Below the pieces are notes generated by a model that had not been told where the DNA came from, ran no database searches, and saw only the letters and a list, made by a program, of their open reading frames with translations. A stretch of 17,309 bases of DNA from Opitutia bacterium (GTDB taxonomy: Bacteria; Verrucomicrobiota; Verrucomicrobiia; Opitutales; JANYEO01): NCBI GenBank assembly GCA_025363025.1, contig JANYEO010000154.1, positions 1 through 17,309 on the forward strand, in the 5' to 3' direction. Positions 1 to 8,106 of this stretch are shown piece by piece; within the stretch, counting starts at the first letter, position 1, and every line of letters starts with the position of its first letter. The translations under genes and the position numbers were made by a program.

Positions 1-471
1 GACGCGGTGTAGTAAGCGTTCTAACGCTTGATGTTTTAAGGCCGCTTCAAAAATATGCTGAGAGACTCCATTTCGCAGCCCGATAAAAAGACCCCCATCT
101 GCAGTGGCTTCTGCAACGTACCAATACTCTGTCTTGGGTTCTCCTTTTAGTAATTGCGCTATTATAGCGGGTGGGTGCACTTGTAGGCTTAGGCGCTGTG
201 TACAGTCAAGCCACTTAATCAGTAGAGGAAAGGGGCGATCTTTAGGCCAATGCGGTCCCATGAGCCATTCTGAGGCTGTTGTTATGACTGCCCTTAAGGT
301 TTGCCCTTTATGGGGACCTTCGCAGACAATGCTTTGGGCTTCGGGGCGGTCTACTATCTCCCAGCTTTCTCCTATGAGCCCATCGGGCAGCATGCGGGCT
401 AAGGTAGATTCCAGGCGTCGCCCTCCCCAGGGGCGGGTATAATATTGTGGCTGGAATTTGAGAACGCCCAT
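1..471 (-). CDS. manA: Mannose-6-phosphate isomerase, type I (5' part, runs off left edge)
   Basis: Interconverts mannose 6-phosphate and fructose 6-phosphate in the cytoplasm, linking mannose or GDP-mannose metabolism to glycolysis. Only the first 157 codons are present; the reading frame is open to base 1, so the gene is cut by the window edge and not broken. Reading from the ATG at 471 gives family features in order: RPWGGRRL at residues 13-20, IGESWEI at 33-39, FPLLIKWLD at 81-89, then LSLQVHPP at 94-101, whose Gln and His are zinc ligands in this family, and GEPKTEYWY at 110-118. This is the compact type I form (about 310 residues in Firmicutes relatives), so roughly the N-terminal half is visible. 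It is divergent from the sugar kinase gene, with a 177-bp gap. No Shine-Dalgarno precedes the ATG. Identification is by motif recognition and is strong. Confidence 0.85.
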   Translation of the reverse strand, partial: MGVLKFQPQYYTRPWGGRRLESTLARMLPDGLIGESWEIVDRPEAQSIVCEGPHKGQTLRAVITTASEWLMGPHWPKDRPFPLLIKWLDCTQRLSLQVHPPAIIAQLLKGEPKTEYWYVAEATADGGLFIGLRNGVSQHIFEAALKHQALERLLHRV

Positions 472-607
472 AAAGGCTTAATTTTAAGCAATAAATAGTG
501 ATTTGTCTATATTTTTTGGGTTGCCCTTGCTCGATTGATAGAGCGTCAGCGTCTTGTTAATCTGAGAAAAGTCAGGGTCTTTTGCTTAAAGATTGAGGGA
601 TTTATTA

Positions 608-637
608 TTATCAGAGAGGATTAGAGAGTTACATAAT
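608..637 (+). promoter_or_regulatory. Candidate sigma-70-type promoter of the sugar kinase gene
   Basis: TTATCA (608-613), an 18-bp spacer and CATAAT (632-637) lie just ahead of the ATG at 649. The -10-like box ends only 11 nt before the start codon, so a transcript from it would have a leader of a few bases. The -35 match is weak (4 of 6) and the DNA is AT-rich, so this is tentative. The rest of the 472-648 gap between the divergent genes shows nothing else I can name. Confidence 0.3.
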
Positions 638-648
638 AGTTTTTAATT

Positions 649-1590
649 ATGGCTGATCGCTTATACCTCTCGTCTCATTTACCTGAACCTGTCCTCGTTG
701 TAGGCTCTGTTGCTTATGACGGCATTATAACGCCGCATCGTTCGGTCGACCGTGTACTAGGTGGAGCGGCTTCTTATGCCAGTGTAGCGGCAAGTTTTTT
801 TGCGCCAGTACGGCTCGTCGGCGTGGTTGGCAAGGATTTTGATCCGGCAGATCGTGCCCGTTTTGAACGCCGCGGGATCGATATGCGAGGCTTACAAGTG
901 GAGCCCGAGGGCAATACCTTCTTTTGGAGGGGGCGCTATTTGCCAGGCTTTCGTCAACGAGAGACATTGGAGACGCAGCTCAATGTCTTTGCTCAATTTC
1001 ACCCGCATTTGCCGGTGGATTATCCCAATAGTCCCTATATTTGCTTGGGTAATATTGGGCCAGATCTTCAACACACCGTTTTGGATCAAATAACGGGTAA
1101 GCCCTTTGTCCTAGCGGATACCATGAATTTTTGGATCAGCTCGCAAAAACCAGCTTTGCTTGATCTTTTAAAACGCATTCATTGCTTAGTCATTAATGAT
1201 GAAGAGGCAACGGAGCTCACCGGGGAGGTAAATTTATATTTGGCTGGCAAAGCCTTGCAACGGCTCGGCCCGCCGCTTGCAATTATTAAAAAAGGAGAGC
1301 ATGGGGCTCTGCTTTTCCATCACGAAAAACTGTTTGTCCTGCCTGCTTATCCGGTCCTTCACCTGGAAGACCCCACGGGGGCTGGAGATACCTTTGCAGG
1401 TGCATTGATAGGGGCCTTGGCCGCACTAGGGAAAACAGACTTTTCTTCTTTTAAACGAGCGCTCCTTTATGCAACGGCGGCGGCCAGTTTAACGGTAGAA
1501 GCTTTCTCTGTTGAAGGATTAGAGCGCGGCAAAGCGCCTGAAATTGCCAGGCGTGTGGATACATTAAAGGGAATGATAGCCTTGCATTAA
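649..1590 (+). CDS. PfkB-family carbohydrate kinase
   Basis: An ATP-dependent kinase of the ribokinase/PfkB fold, 313 residues, a normal length for the family. The N-terminal half carries the Gly-rich substrate-binding segment LGGAASYASVAASFF (about residues 37-51). The centre has VINDEEA, a usual ribokinase-family segment. PfkB signature 2, DPTGAGDTFAG (about 241-251), supplies the catalytic base Asp247 and the anion hole. No signal peptide or membrane segment is seen, so it should be cytoplasmic. The substrate (sugar, sugar phosphate or nucleoside) cannot be told from sequence alone, hence no gene symbol. It is divergent from manA, which fits a role in sugar metabolism but does not prove one. 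The ATG at 649 is preceded by AT-rich sequence without a Shine-Dalgarno. A palindromic repeat follows 13 bp after the stop. Confidence 0.85.
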   Translation: MADRLYLSSHLPEPVLVVGSVAYDGIITPHRSVDRVLGGAASYASVAASFFAPVRLVGVVGKDFDPADRARFERRGIDMRGLQVEPEGNTFFWRGRYLPGFRQRETLETQLNVFAQFHPHLPVDYPNSPYICLGNIGPDLQHTVLDQITGKPFVLADTMNFWISSQKPALLDLLKRIHCLVINDEEATELTGEVNLYLAGKALQRLGPPLAIIKKGEHGALLFHHEKLFVLPAYPVLHLEDPTGAGDTFAGALIGALAALGKTDFSSFKRALLYATAAASLTVEAFSVEGLERGKAPEIARRVDTLKGMIALH

Positions 1591-1603
1591 GCAACTTATA
1601 GTG

Positions 1604-1725
1604 AGACCGCTGCATAATATCTTTCTTTTGAATTCTTGCGGTGTTGTCGCTCCTCAAGTACCCTCTGTACATTCGTCGCTTCGCCTTGCAAATTCTTCAA
1701 AATTAAGCCATTCTGCATGCGGTCT
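1604..1725. repeat. Palindromic intergenic repeat, long copy A
   Basis: A stretch of about 122 bp bounded by AGACCGC (1604-1610) and its exact inverse GCGGTCT (1719-1725), with further imperfect pairing inside (TTTTGAATTCTTGC near 1625-1639 against GCAAATTCTTCAAAA near 1688-1702). The middle holds TTGTCGCTCC (1644-1653), found identically in the element at 15681-15814, followed by a small hairpin GTAC-CCTCT-GTAC (1658-1670). The element sits between the sugar kinase and nadC and encodes no plausible protein. The folded transcript could act as a terminator or stabiliser for the upstream gene. The copies differ in sequence but share architecture, which suggests a dispersed repeat family. Confidence 0.6.
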
Positions 1726-1816
1726 ATCTATAATCCGGAGTGTTTAAAACATCAAATAGTGTGTGTTTTGCTGGAAATTGCTATTATGCAGCGATCTTAT
1801 AGTGAACATTGAAGCC

Positions 1817-2755
1817 ATGGCGCGTTTTTCTATCGATGATCTTTCTAAACGTTTAAGCTGGAGGGATATTGATGCAGCTTATGTACAAACCTGGGCGCAA
1901 TTGGCCCGAGACGAAGATATCGTGGGCGAAGGGCTACTGCACAAGCCTCTTCAGTCGGGCGATGCCACAACGCAGGCCCTCGGCTTAAAAGGAATAGGGG
2001 GGGCCAATCTTATAGCCAGAGAAGTCCTAATAGTAGCGGGATTGCCGCTGATTCCTTTCTTTTTAGCGGCTTATGATAAGAGTTTAGTTTTTGTCCCGCA
2101 GGTTGCAGAAGAGGCTCATGTGATTGCAGGCACACCCTTGGGTTTTTTAAAGGGTGACATCGCTTCCATTCTAATGGCTGAGCGCGCTATTCTGAATGCA
2201 TTACAACGGCTTTCAGGCATCGCAACTCAGGCGGCAAATTATGTAAAAACTCTGGGTGAAACCCCAACTCGGCTTTTGGATACTCGTAAAACAACCCCCG
2301 GTTTGCGCGTGCTTGAGAAGTATGCGGTGGCCTGCGGGGGAGCTTATAACCATCGTCTTGGGTTATTTGACCGGTTGCTTATCAAAGATAACCATTTGGC
2401 TGCGGAAGAGGCGACCGTTGGGGCACGTTTAGCCTTAGCTATTAAACGGGCCCGTACGGCCAGGCCAGATTTACCCTTAGAGGTAGAGGTAGACCATCTG
2501 GAGCAAATTCCCTTTGTGCTAGAGGCTGGGCCGGATATTATTTTGCTCGATAATTTTTCTAATGATGCGTTAAAGCAAGCCATAGCCCTCATCGCAGGCC
2601 GGGCTTATACGGAGGCCAGTGGAGGCATTACGCGTGAACGCTTATCAATCCTGGGGGGACTGGGGCTCGATTTTATCTCCATGGGGGCCTTAACTCATCA
2701 ATCAACGGCGGTTGATATTGCTCTAGACTGGTCATCCGCAGGGAAGATCTTATAA
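1817..2755 (+). CDS. nadC: Nicotinate-nucleotide pyrophosphorylase (quinolinate phosphoribosyltransferase)
   Basis: Converts quinolinate and PRPP to nicotinate mononucleotide, CO2 and pyrophosphate in de novo NAD synthesis. The 312-residue product shows an N-terminal SGDATT segment (47-52), the PRPP/quinolinate-binding LDTRKTTPGLR (154-164) and CGGAYNHRLGLFDRLLIKDNH (173-193), then VEVDHLEQ (223-230), ILLDNFS (242-248), EASGGI (266-271) and the C-terminal SMGALTHQ (288-295). All conserved basic and acidic residues of the family that I can name are present. The frame is open upstream to 1763, but the earlier residues do not look like NadC, so the ATG at 1817 is chosen. A TATAGT box ends 13 nt before it. 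It is followed after 9 nt by the response regulator gene, suggesting co-transcription. nadA and nadB are not in the window. Confidence 0.93.
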   Translation: MARFSIDDLSKRLSWRDIDAAYVQTWAQLARDEDIVGEGLLHKPLQSGDATTQALGLKGIGGANLIAREVLIVAGLPLIPFFLAAYDKSLVFVPQVAEEAHVIAGTPLGFLKGDIASILMAERAILNALQRLSGIATQAANYVKTLGETPTRLLDTRKTTPGLRVLEKYAVACGGAYNHRLGLFDRLLIKDNHLAAEEATVGARLALAIKRARTARPDLPLEVEVDHLEQIPFVLEAGPDIILLDNFSNDALKQAIALIAGRAYTEASGGITRERLSILGGLGLDFISMGALTHQSTAVDIALDWSSAGKIL

Positions 2756-2764
2756 CTTAGCTCA

Positions 2765-4105
2765 ATGAAGCCAACATTGTTAATTGTAGATGATGAAAAG
2801 CATACCCGGGAAGGCTTAAGCCGTGTTCTCGGGGAGGATTATGAGGTAGCCCTTGCCCGAGATGGGGAAGAAGCTATTCAGCTTTTGAATGAAGCGGCTT
2901 ATGATATCGTACTAACTGATTTGCGCATGGCGGGGAAATCGGGCTTGGCCGTTATTGATCATACGTTATCTCTGCCCAATCGGCCTATTTGTGTTATGAT
3001 GACGGCCTATGGCAACGTAGAAACCGCGGTAGAGGCCATGAAGCGGGGAGCGGCAGATTTTCTGACTAAGCCAGTTAACTTGGAACAACTCGAACTCGTT
3101 TTAAAGCGGTTGCTTGAGGCACGGTCATTGAAAGCAGAAAATGCGGTTCTGCATTCCCGTTTAGATAAGCACTATCAATTTAAAGGCCTCATCGGGCATT
3201 CTCCTGCATTTAAGCAATGCTTAGAGCAATTGGTTCAAGTGGCGCCTTCGAAGGCAACCGTCCTCCTCCAGGGAGCAACCGGTACAGGGAAAGAGTTGGC
3301 CGCTCAACTTATCCATCAAAATAGCCCGCGTGCCCGTGCTGCGTTCATAGCTGTTCACTGTGCGGCTCTGCCTAGTAATTTATTAGAAAGTGAACTTTTT
3401 GGCTATGAAAAGGGCGCGTTTACGGGGGCAACCGAACGTCGCACAGGACGCTTCGAGGCAGCTGAAGGGGGGACCCTTTTCCTCGATGAAATTGGGGAAA
3501 TCGACTTGCCGACACAGGTCAAGCTTCTCCGCTTTTTAGAAACCAAAACTTTCGAACGCTTAGGGAGTATCAAGCCTATAACCGTAGATGTCCGCCTCGT
3601 AGCTGCCACACATCGGGATCTTTATGCGCGCGTTAAAGCTGGGCTATTTCGTGAAGATCTTTTTTATCGCCTCAGCATTGTGCCGATTACCTTGCCTTCT
3701 TTAAAAGAACGCGGGGAAGACATTGTTTTGCTTTTAAAACATTATTTAACCTTGTTTGCAAAAGACAATGCAGTCGCCGTACCCACTTTAACGCCTGAAG
3801 CTGCAGTCGCCCTCGAGGCTTACCCCTGGCCTGGCAACATTCGCGAGCTGAAGAATTTGTGCGAAAATCTCGTTATATTGCAAGCGGGCCGTGCTATTCG
3901 CGTTGCAGATTTGCCTTGTGTCCTTACGCAATCAGCAGAACTTCCAGCGCCTGAAACCCTTTCGCGTGAGGCAAATGAAAAAACCCTCATTCGAAAAGCC
4001 TTATTAGAGACAGAGGGCAATCGGACTGCGGCGGCCGTGCTTCTCGGAATAAGTCGCAGGACCTTGCATAGAAAATTGCAAGAATTCCCCGAGCTCGATA
4101 TTTAA
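2765..4105 (+). CDS. NtrC-family sigma-54-dependent response regulator
   Basis: A three-domain transcription activator of 446 residues. The receiver domain (1-120) has the acidic pair D9-D10, phospho-acceptor D52 (LTDLR), T80 and K102, so it looks phosphorylatable. The AAA+ domain (about 141-370) has Walker A GATGTGKE (170-177), the sigma-54-contacting GAFTGA loop (217-222), Walker B GGTLFLDEIGE (235-245) and the downstream FREDLFYRL segment. The C-terminus (about 405-440) is a Fis-type helix-turn-helix (GNRTAAAVLLGISRRTLHRKL). The intact GAFTGA implies it drives sigma-54 promoters. No partner histidine kinase or rpoN lies in the window, so the signal and target genes are unknown. It begins 9 nt after nadC and is probably in the same transcript. 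No Shine-Dalgarno is seen. Confidence 0.92.
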   Translation: MKPTLLIVDDEKHTREGLSRVLGEDYEVALARDGEEAIQLLNEAAYDIVLTDLRMAGKSGLAVIDHTLSLPNRPICVMMTAYGNVETAVEAMKRGAADFLTKPVNLEQLELVLKRLLEARSLKAENAVLHSRLDKHYQFKGLIGHSPAFKQCLEQLVQVAPSKATVLLQGATGTGKELAAQLIHQNSPRARAAFIAVHCAALPSNLLESELFGYEKGAFTGATERRTGRFEAAEGGTLFLDEIGEIDLPTQVKLLRFLETKTFERLGSIKPITVDVRLVAATHRDLYARVKAGLFREDLFYRLSIVPITLPSLKERGEDIVLLLKHYLTLFAKDNAVAVPTLTPEAAVALEAYPWPGNIRELKNLCENLVILQAGRAIRVADLPCVLTQSAELPAPETLSREANEKTLIRKALLETEGNRTAAAVLLGISRRTLHRKLQEFPELDI

Positions 4106-4144
4106 TAAGTGGACGAGGATCGCAGGTCTTGCTTTATAAAACCT

Positions 4145-5119
4145 ATGTTATCATGCGCACAGTTTCCCAATCGCAATCAGTTTGCATTACCTAATGCAAA
4201 GGGTTCTCCCTGGGAGGGTACGTGTTTGCTGCTGGGGCTTTATTTAGGGTCTTTATTATTTGCGGGGGTTGTGGCCCCTTGGGTGTACCAAGCCGTTAAA
4301 ACCTGGCATGCGCTTTATCCGGGCGAACTGAATACCTATTTGTTGAAAAAAGGGTTTTCGGTATATGTGGACCGCTTGCGCTGGGTGCCGATTATCTGTT
4401 TATTCCCCCGCTTATTGAAAAAAGTGGGTTTAAATACCGTGCAATCATTGGGGCTTTGGCAGCCGCCCTTTTTTCCTCAAATAGTACCTGTTTTTATGCT
4501 AGGGGTAATACTAGTAGCTTTTGTCGGATGTGCTCAAATTATCAATGGAATCGTTGGTTGGGATAGTGAGCAGACGGTTGCTCTGTTGGCCTTTGCCGCT
4601 ATTAAAGCCCTTGTGGGGGCTGTTATCCTAAGCGTGCTAGAGGAAGTAGTTTTCCGCGGGCTTGCCCTACGAGCTTTTTATACGGTAATGCGGCCTTGGG
4701 TGGCGATTGTTCTTAGCGCTTTATTTTTTGCATATTTGCATTTTAAAGCCCCCAAAGTAGTGGCAGAGGCCCTGCAGACGCCTACTTTAGCAGATGGGTT
4801 AACGGTTGCCTTCCAGATGTTCATTGGGCCTTTTTTAACGGCTCAGTGGCTGCCTTTTTTAAATTTATGGGCTCTGGGGGTTGTGCTGAATGTACTTTAT
4901 TTAAGGACAGGTTCTCTCTTGGCCTGTGTATCCCTCCACTGTGGGCTTGTGTGGGCTATGCTTTTCTATAAGCGCTTAGTGGAGACGCATGACGGTATGT
5001 ATTCGCTTCTATGGGGGACCGCTCAGGGTATTAACGGACTTTTTTCCCTCGGTTTGATTAGCGTGTTAATGGTGGGATTTCTGTGCACGAAAAAACAAGC
5101 AGTCCACTCGCTTAAATAA
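4145..5119 (+). CDS. CPBP-family (Abi/CAAX-like) intramembrane metalloprotease
   Basis: A multi-pass membrane protein of 324 residues with at least six hydrophobic stretches. It carries the CPBP motifs: EEVVFRG (166-172, the paired glutamates and Arg), FAYLH (195-199, the FxxxH motif) and a late His265 in SLHCGLVWA. Members of this family are CAAX-type prenyl endopeptidases or proteases of unknown substrate, some tied to bacteriocin maturation or immunity; nothing here fixes the substrate. The usual HxxxN/D fourth motif reads HCGLV, so its last position is atypical. The frame also opens from a GTG at 4109, only 3 nt after the previous stop; I prefer the ATG at 4145, but the difference of 12 residues cannot be decided from sequence. 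It follows the response regulator closely and is probably co-transcribed. Confidence 0.8.
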   Translation: MLSCAQFPNRNQFALPNAKGSPWEGTCLLLGLYLGSLLFAGVVAPWVYQAVKTWHALYPGELNTYLLKKGFSVYVDRLRWVPIICLFPRLLKKVGLNTVQSLGLWQPPFFPQIVPVFMLGVILVAFVGCAQIINGIVGWDSEQTVALLAFAAIKALVGAVILSVLEEVVFRGLALRAFYTVMRPWVAIVLSALFFAYLHFKAPKVVAEALQTPTLADGLTVAFQMFIGPFLTAQWLPFLNLWALGVVLNVLYLRTGSLLACVSLHCGLVWAMLFYKRLVETHDGMYSLLWGTAQGINGLFSLGLISVLMVGFLCTKKQAVHSLK

Positions 5120-5139
5120 GCAAGAGACCGATTGAAAAA

Positions 5140-5943
5140 TCATATATTATCCAATGGGCCTCCTTCTATTTCTACTAACACAGGCCGATGATCTGAGAGG
5201 CGGGCTTTGATGACTTCGCAGTGCAGCGCATGGTAGGGGGCAGGCAAAAGGACAAAATCAATGATACGGCTTAAAAGCTTTGTCGGCAAATGTGCGGGGA
5301 AAGTGCCTGCCCCTCGGGGGTGTAGTGTACAAGGACCATGGCTGGAGCTATAACGCACCAGATGGGCCACGGCATCTCGCGTCATTTGAGCCCGGCTATT
5401 GAAATCTCCACAAATGATAGGGCGCAGGGGCTCCGTGGTCCCAGGGTGTGGTCGGTCTTTGAGAAATTGAATCAGGTGCTCTACTTGAATAAGACGTCGC
5501 TTGCGGGATCTATAATCTAAATGAACATTCAGTAAGGGAACCACTGCATTATGAATATCAAGCTCTGCATATAAAAAACCTTTTTCCCCTAAAGGCGCAT
5601 GGCCAAAAGCTTGTGTCTGCGTTGTTAATATAGGAAAGCGAGACAGTAACGCATTCCCGTAAGCAAGCGGCCTCTTTGGGTGAGCCCGCCGGTTATGTAC
5701 CCCCATCGCAGCGAAAGGGAAGCCTGCTTTTTCTTGCAAATATTCCATCAAATTAATCCCTTTCGTCCAATGAGAGGCTTCGTCTACTTCTTGTAAGGCC
5801 ACCACATCGGCCTGGGTAGCTTTTAATAAATCCGCGATTTTCTGGAGATTGCTCAAAATACGCTCAGCCGAATGAAAGCCCTGGTAAAGTGAAAGCCCGC
5901 GCCCATGGGCAATGTTAAAGGTGATGAGACGGAAAGGGGGCAT
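5140..5943 (-). CDS. Endonuclease/exonuclease/phosphatase-family protein
   Basis: A 267-residue single-domain member of the DNase I/exonuclease III/sphingomyelinase-like fold. Visible motifs from the N-terminus: LITFNIAHGRG (6-16), DVVALQEVDE (46-55, metal-binding Glu52), GNALLSRFPI (96-105), NVHLD (139-143, catalytic His141), ICGDFNSR (177-184, Asp180 and Asn182), RIIDFVL (226-232) and SDHRPV (250-255, Asp251-His252). The catalytic set looks complete. Members cleave nucleic acids, phosphoinositides or lipid head groups, so the substrate is open. The absence of a signal peptide suggests a cytoplasmic role. A TTG at 5982 would extend the N-terminus by 13 residues; the ATG at 5943 sits directly before the conserved core and is preferred. 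It converges with the protease gene and is divergent from the cardiolipin synthase gene. Confidence 0.85.
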   Translation of the reverse strand: MPPFRLITFNIAHGRGLSLYQGFHSAERILSNLQKIADLLKATQADVVALQEVDEASHWTKGINLMEYLQEKAGFPFAAMGVHNRRAHPKRPLAYGNALLSRFPILTTQTQAFGHAPLGEKGFLYAELDIHNAVVPLLNVHLDYRSRKRRLIQVEHLIQFLKDRPHPGTTEPLRPIICGDFNSRAQMTRDAVAHLVRYSSSHGPCTLHPRGAGTFPAHLPTKLLSRIIDFVLLPAPYHALHCEVIKARLSDHRPVLVEIEGGPLDNI

Positions 5944-6070
5944 TGGGTCTGATAATATAATTCTCTTTTTTGCATAAATCAATGCCCTTCAATGAAGTTG
6001 CGGTTAGATGATTTTGCTGATCAAATACGATTTGCATTTAAATTTCGACGTACGTTATTTGCCCCTTTTT

Positions 6071-7525
6071 ATGGATATAGTGATTACTTTTTGGAATGAA
6101 ACGCTTTTTTTGCTTCAGCAAATTGGAGCAGGGTTACACGCTATTCTGTGGCCTCACATTATTGCATTTGGTGGGTTTGCCTTAGCTTTACTAGTCGTAG
6201 CTCGTCTCTTTAGCGAACGCCGTACACCGAGTAATACGTTAGCCTGGTCGCTTATTATTTTTTTTGCACCGTATGTGGGGGTGCCTTTATATTTTCTTTT
6301 TGGAGGCCGCAAAAGCCGGCGTTTAGTCGCCCATAAAAAAGCTATTCGAACTTTGGCCGAAAGTGTTTACTACGCCAAAGACCATCCAGAGCATACCCCT
6401 CCCATTTGGCAACACTTGCCCCTGCCAGCCGGGGGGAATTCCTTCGAGCTATTACCGGATGGCACGGCTTGCTTTAAGGTCTTTTTGCAGGCGATTGATG
6501 AGGCACAAGAGACGATTGATATTGCAACCTATATATTAGGCAAAGACCACATCGGTCAAACGATTGTCCAGCACCTTTGTCAGCGCGCAAGGGCAGGTGT
6601 ACAAGTGCGGCTCATGGTTGATGCCTTGGGTAGCTGGGGGGCCGGGGGTCGCTTTTTAAATCCATTGAGGGACGCAGGCGGGCAGGTCGCTCGTTTTATG
6701 CCGATGTTGCCCTTGCAAACCCAAACATCATCGAATTTACGTAATCATCGCAAGATGGCTATTTTTGATCATAAACGGGCTATTATTGGGGGGCAAAACT
6801 TAGATCATCGTTTTATGGGGACACTTGAAGCACCGGCTTTGTTTAACGATTTTAGTACGCTCATTAGTGGCCCTGCAGTTGCTCAATTAAACCGTATTTT
6901 TGTGGGGGACTGGTGCTTTGCGGCAAAAGAAAAACCCCTTACTTTTAAAGATACCTTACGCTATACACCCATCATCGCAGGCCAAGAAAGCATACGCGTT
7001 ATTTCCAGTGGGCCTGATGTAGAAGGGGATCCATTGTGGGAAAGCTTAATTACGTTAATCCAAGACTGTAGTGACAGCTTGACCCTTGTAACCCCTTATT
7101 TTTTGCCGGATGAAAGTCTGTTTCGCTCGCTCCTCGTAAAGGCTCGTACGGGGCGTCATGTTCGGTTAATTTTACCAGAAAAATCCAACCATGCATTAGT
7201 TGATATTGCTCGTCAGCCTTTTTTGCGACGGCTACATGAAGCAGGGGCAGAGATTTTACTTTATACGCCTGGCATGTTGCATGCAAAGCTCTTTGTGGTG
7301 GATCAGTCTATTGCGATGATTGGGTCTGCTAATTTTGATTTACGTAGCTTATTTGTGAACTTTGAGGTGGGTGTTTTTCTAACTTCTCCTGGGGCTCTCA
7401 ATAGTTTACGTGAATGGACGGATGTTCTTGTTAAAGATTGTAGGCCTTATCATGCCGGGGGCAAGCCTTCTGCCTTACGGCAATGGATTGAGGATATTGC
7501 TCATGTTTTAGCCCCTTTGCTATAG
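6071..7525 (+). CDS. cls: Cardiolipin synthase (two-domain phospholipase D family)
   Basis: Makes cardiolipin from phosphatidylglycerol at the inner membrane. The 484-residue product has two N-terminal membrane segments (about 25-47 and 55-79) typical of bacterial Cls. Two HKD motifs of the PLD superfamily follow: one starting at His226 (HRKMAIFD, then GGQN) and one at His404 (HAKLFVVD, then GSANFD). Both active-site halves are intact and the length is normal for the family (about 480-510). The frame is open from another ATG at 6008, which would add 21 residues unlike the family; I take 6071, leaving a 127-bp divergent gap for promoters. Other PLD-type phosphatidyltransferases are possible, but the membrane segments and two HKD motifs favour Cls. 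Confidence 0.9.
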   Translation: MDIVITFWNETLFLLQQIGAGLHAILWPHIIAFGGFALALLVVARLFSERRTPSNTLAWSLIIFFAPYVGVPLYFLFGGRKSRRLVAHKKAIRTLAESVYYAKDHPEHTPPIWQHLPLPAGGNSFELLPDGTACFKVFLQAIDEAQETIDIATYILGKDHIGQTIVQHLCQRARAGVQVRLMVDALGSWGAGGRFLNPLRDAGGQVARFMPMLPLQTQTSSNLRNHRKMAIFDHKRAIIGGQNLDHRFMGTLEAPALFNDFSTLISGPAVAQLNRIFVGDWCFAAKEKPLTFKDTLRYTPIIAGQESIRVISSGPDVEGDPLWESLITLIQDCSDSLTLVTPYFLPDESLFRSLLVKARTGRHVRLILPEKSNHALVDIARQPFLRRLHEAGAEILLYTPGMLHAKLFVVDQSIAMIGSANFDLRSLFVNFEVGVFLTSPGALNSLREWTDVLVKDCRPYHAGGKPSALRQWIEDIAHVLAPLL

Positions 7526-7605
7526 ACGCGGTCTTTTTAACGGAGGATTGCCAAAGCTAAAATCAGGCCTTAGCGTGTTAATTATCCCTTTCTCCTTTTC
7601 TATTC

Positions 7606-8061
7606 ATGAAAGACCCCATTGATATAAACCGTACGGCCCATATCGTTCAATTTACGGTTATGCTCGAAAATAAAGTAGGCCATTTGAGTGACTTGGTGCT
7701 CCTGCTTTCAAATAATCACCTTCATTTGATTGCACTTACTTTACTCGATACAACCGATATCACCGCAGTACGTCTAGTAGTCAATTACCCTGATCAAGCG
7801 CGTGAAGTTTTTCGCACGCATGGCTTTTTATTTCATGAGCATGCAGTCGTTGCGGTTGAAATTGAAAGTGAGCAGGATTTAAAATGTGTTACCTGCGCCC
7901 TCGTTCAAGCGGAGATTAATTTGCATTACATCTATGCCTTCCTCATGCGGCCCGGGGGTAAAACAGGCCTTGTCATTCGCTGTGAAGACCCTGACTTGGC
8001 TGAAGACGTACTTATTAAAAACAATATTAGGGTGCTATCAGACAAAGACATCGCCCGTTAA
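7606..8061 (+). CDS. Small protein with two tandem ACT domains
   Basis: A 151-residue protein made of two ACT-like regulatory folds, about residues 12-80 and 83-148. The first opens with IVQFTVMLENKVGHLSDLVLLLSNN, a clear ACT first strand and helix with the ligand-site Gly of NKVGHL; the second ends in PGGKTGLVIRCEDPDLAEDVL. ACT domains bind amino acids or other small ligands, usually as dimers. With no attached enzyme, this may regulate a partner protein or act as a stand-alone sensor. It lies 45 bp ahead of enolase on the same strand, so a link to that gene is possible but not shown. The leader upstream of the ATG is pyrimidine-rich with no Shine-Dalgarno. Function is not assignable beyond the domain. 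Confidence 0.75.
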   Translation: MKDPIDINRTAHIVQFTVMLENKVGHLSDLVLLLSNNHLHLIALTLLDTTDITAVRLVVNYPDQAREVFRTHGFLFHEHAVVAVEIESEQDLKCVTCALVQAEINLHYIYAFLMRPGGKTGLVIRCEDPDLAEDVLIKNNIRVLSDKDIAR

Positions 8062-8062
8062 T

Positions 8063-8092
8063 TTAACTGCCTTTACGCGTTTCTTATATAAT
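8063..8092 (+). promoter_or_regulatory. Candidate enolase promoter
   Basis: TTAACT (8063-8068), an 18-bp spacer and a perfect TATAAT (8087-8092) lie in the 45-bp gap ahead of enolase. The -10 box ends 14 nt before the ATG at 8107, so the transcript leader would be about 7-8 nt, too short for a normal Shine-Dalgarno. Confidence 0.45.
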
Positions 8093-8106
8093 AAATTTTA
8101 TTTTCT

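Noticed and set aside
104..442. Plus-strand open frame of 112 codons
   Set aside because: It lies antisense to the manA fragment, whose minus-strand frame shows clear family motifs; the plus-strand product resembles nothing.
1451..1672. Minus-strand open frame overlapping the sugar kinase end and the palindromic repeat
   Set aside because: Mostly antisense to the kinase and continuing into a non-coding repeat; no recognisable protein features.
5124..5130. GAGACCG near the protease-nuclease junction as another repeat copy
   Set aside because: Only a 7-base match with no partner arm nearby; expected by chance.
7556..7574. GCTAA/TTAGC hairpin after the cardiolipin synthase gene as a terminator
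   Set aside because: A 5-bp stem with a 9-nt loop and no T run; too weak to call.
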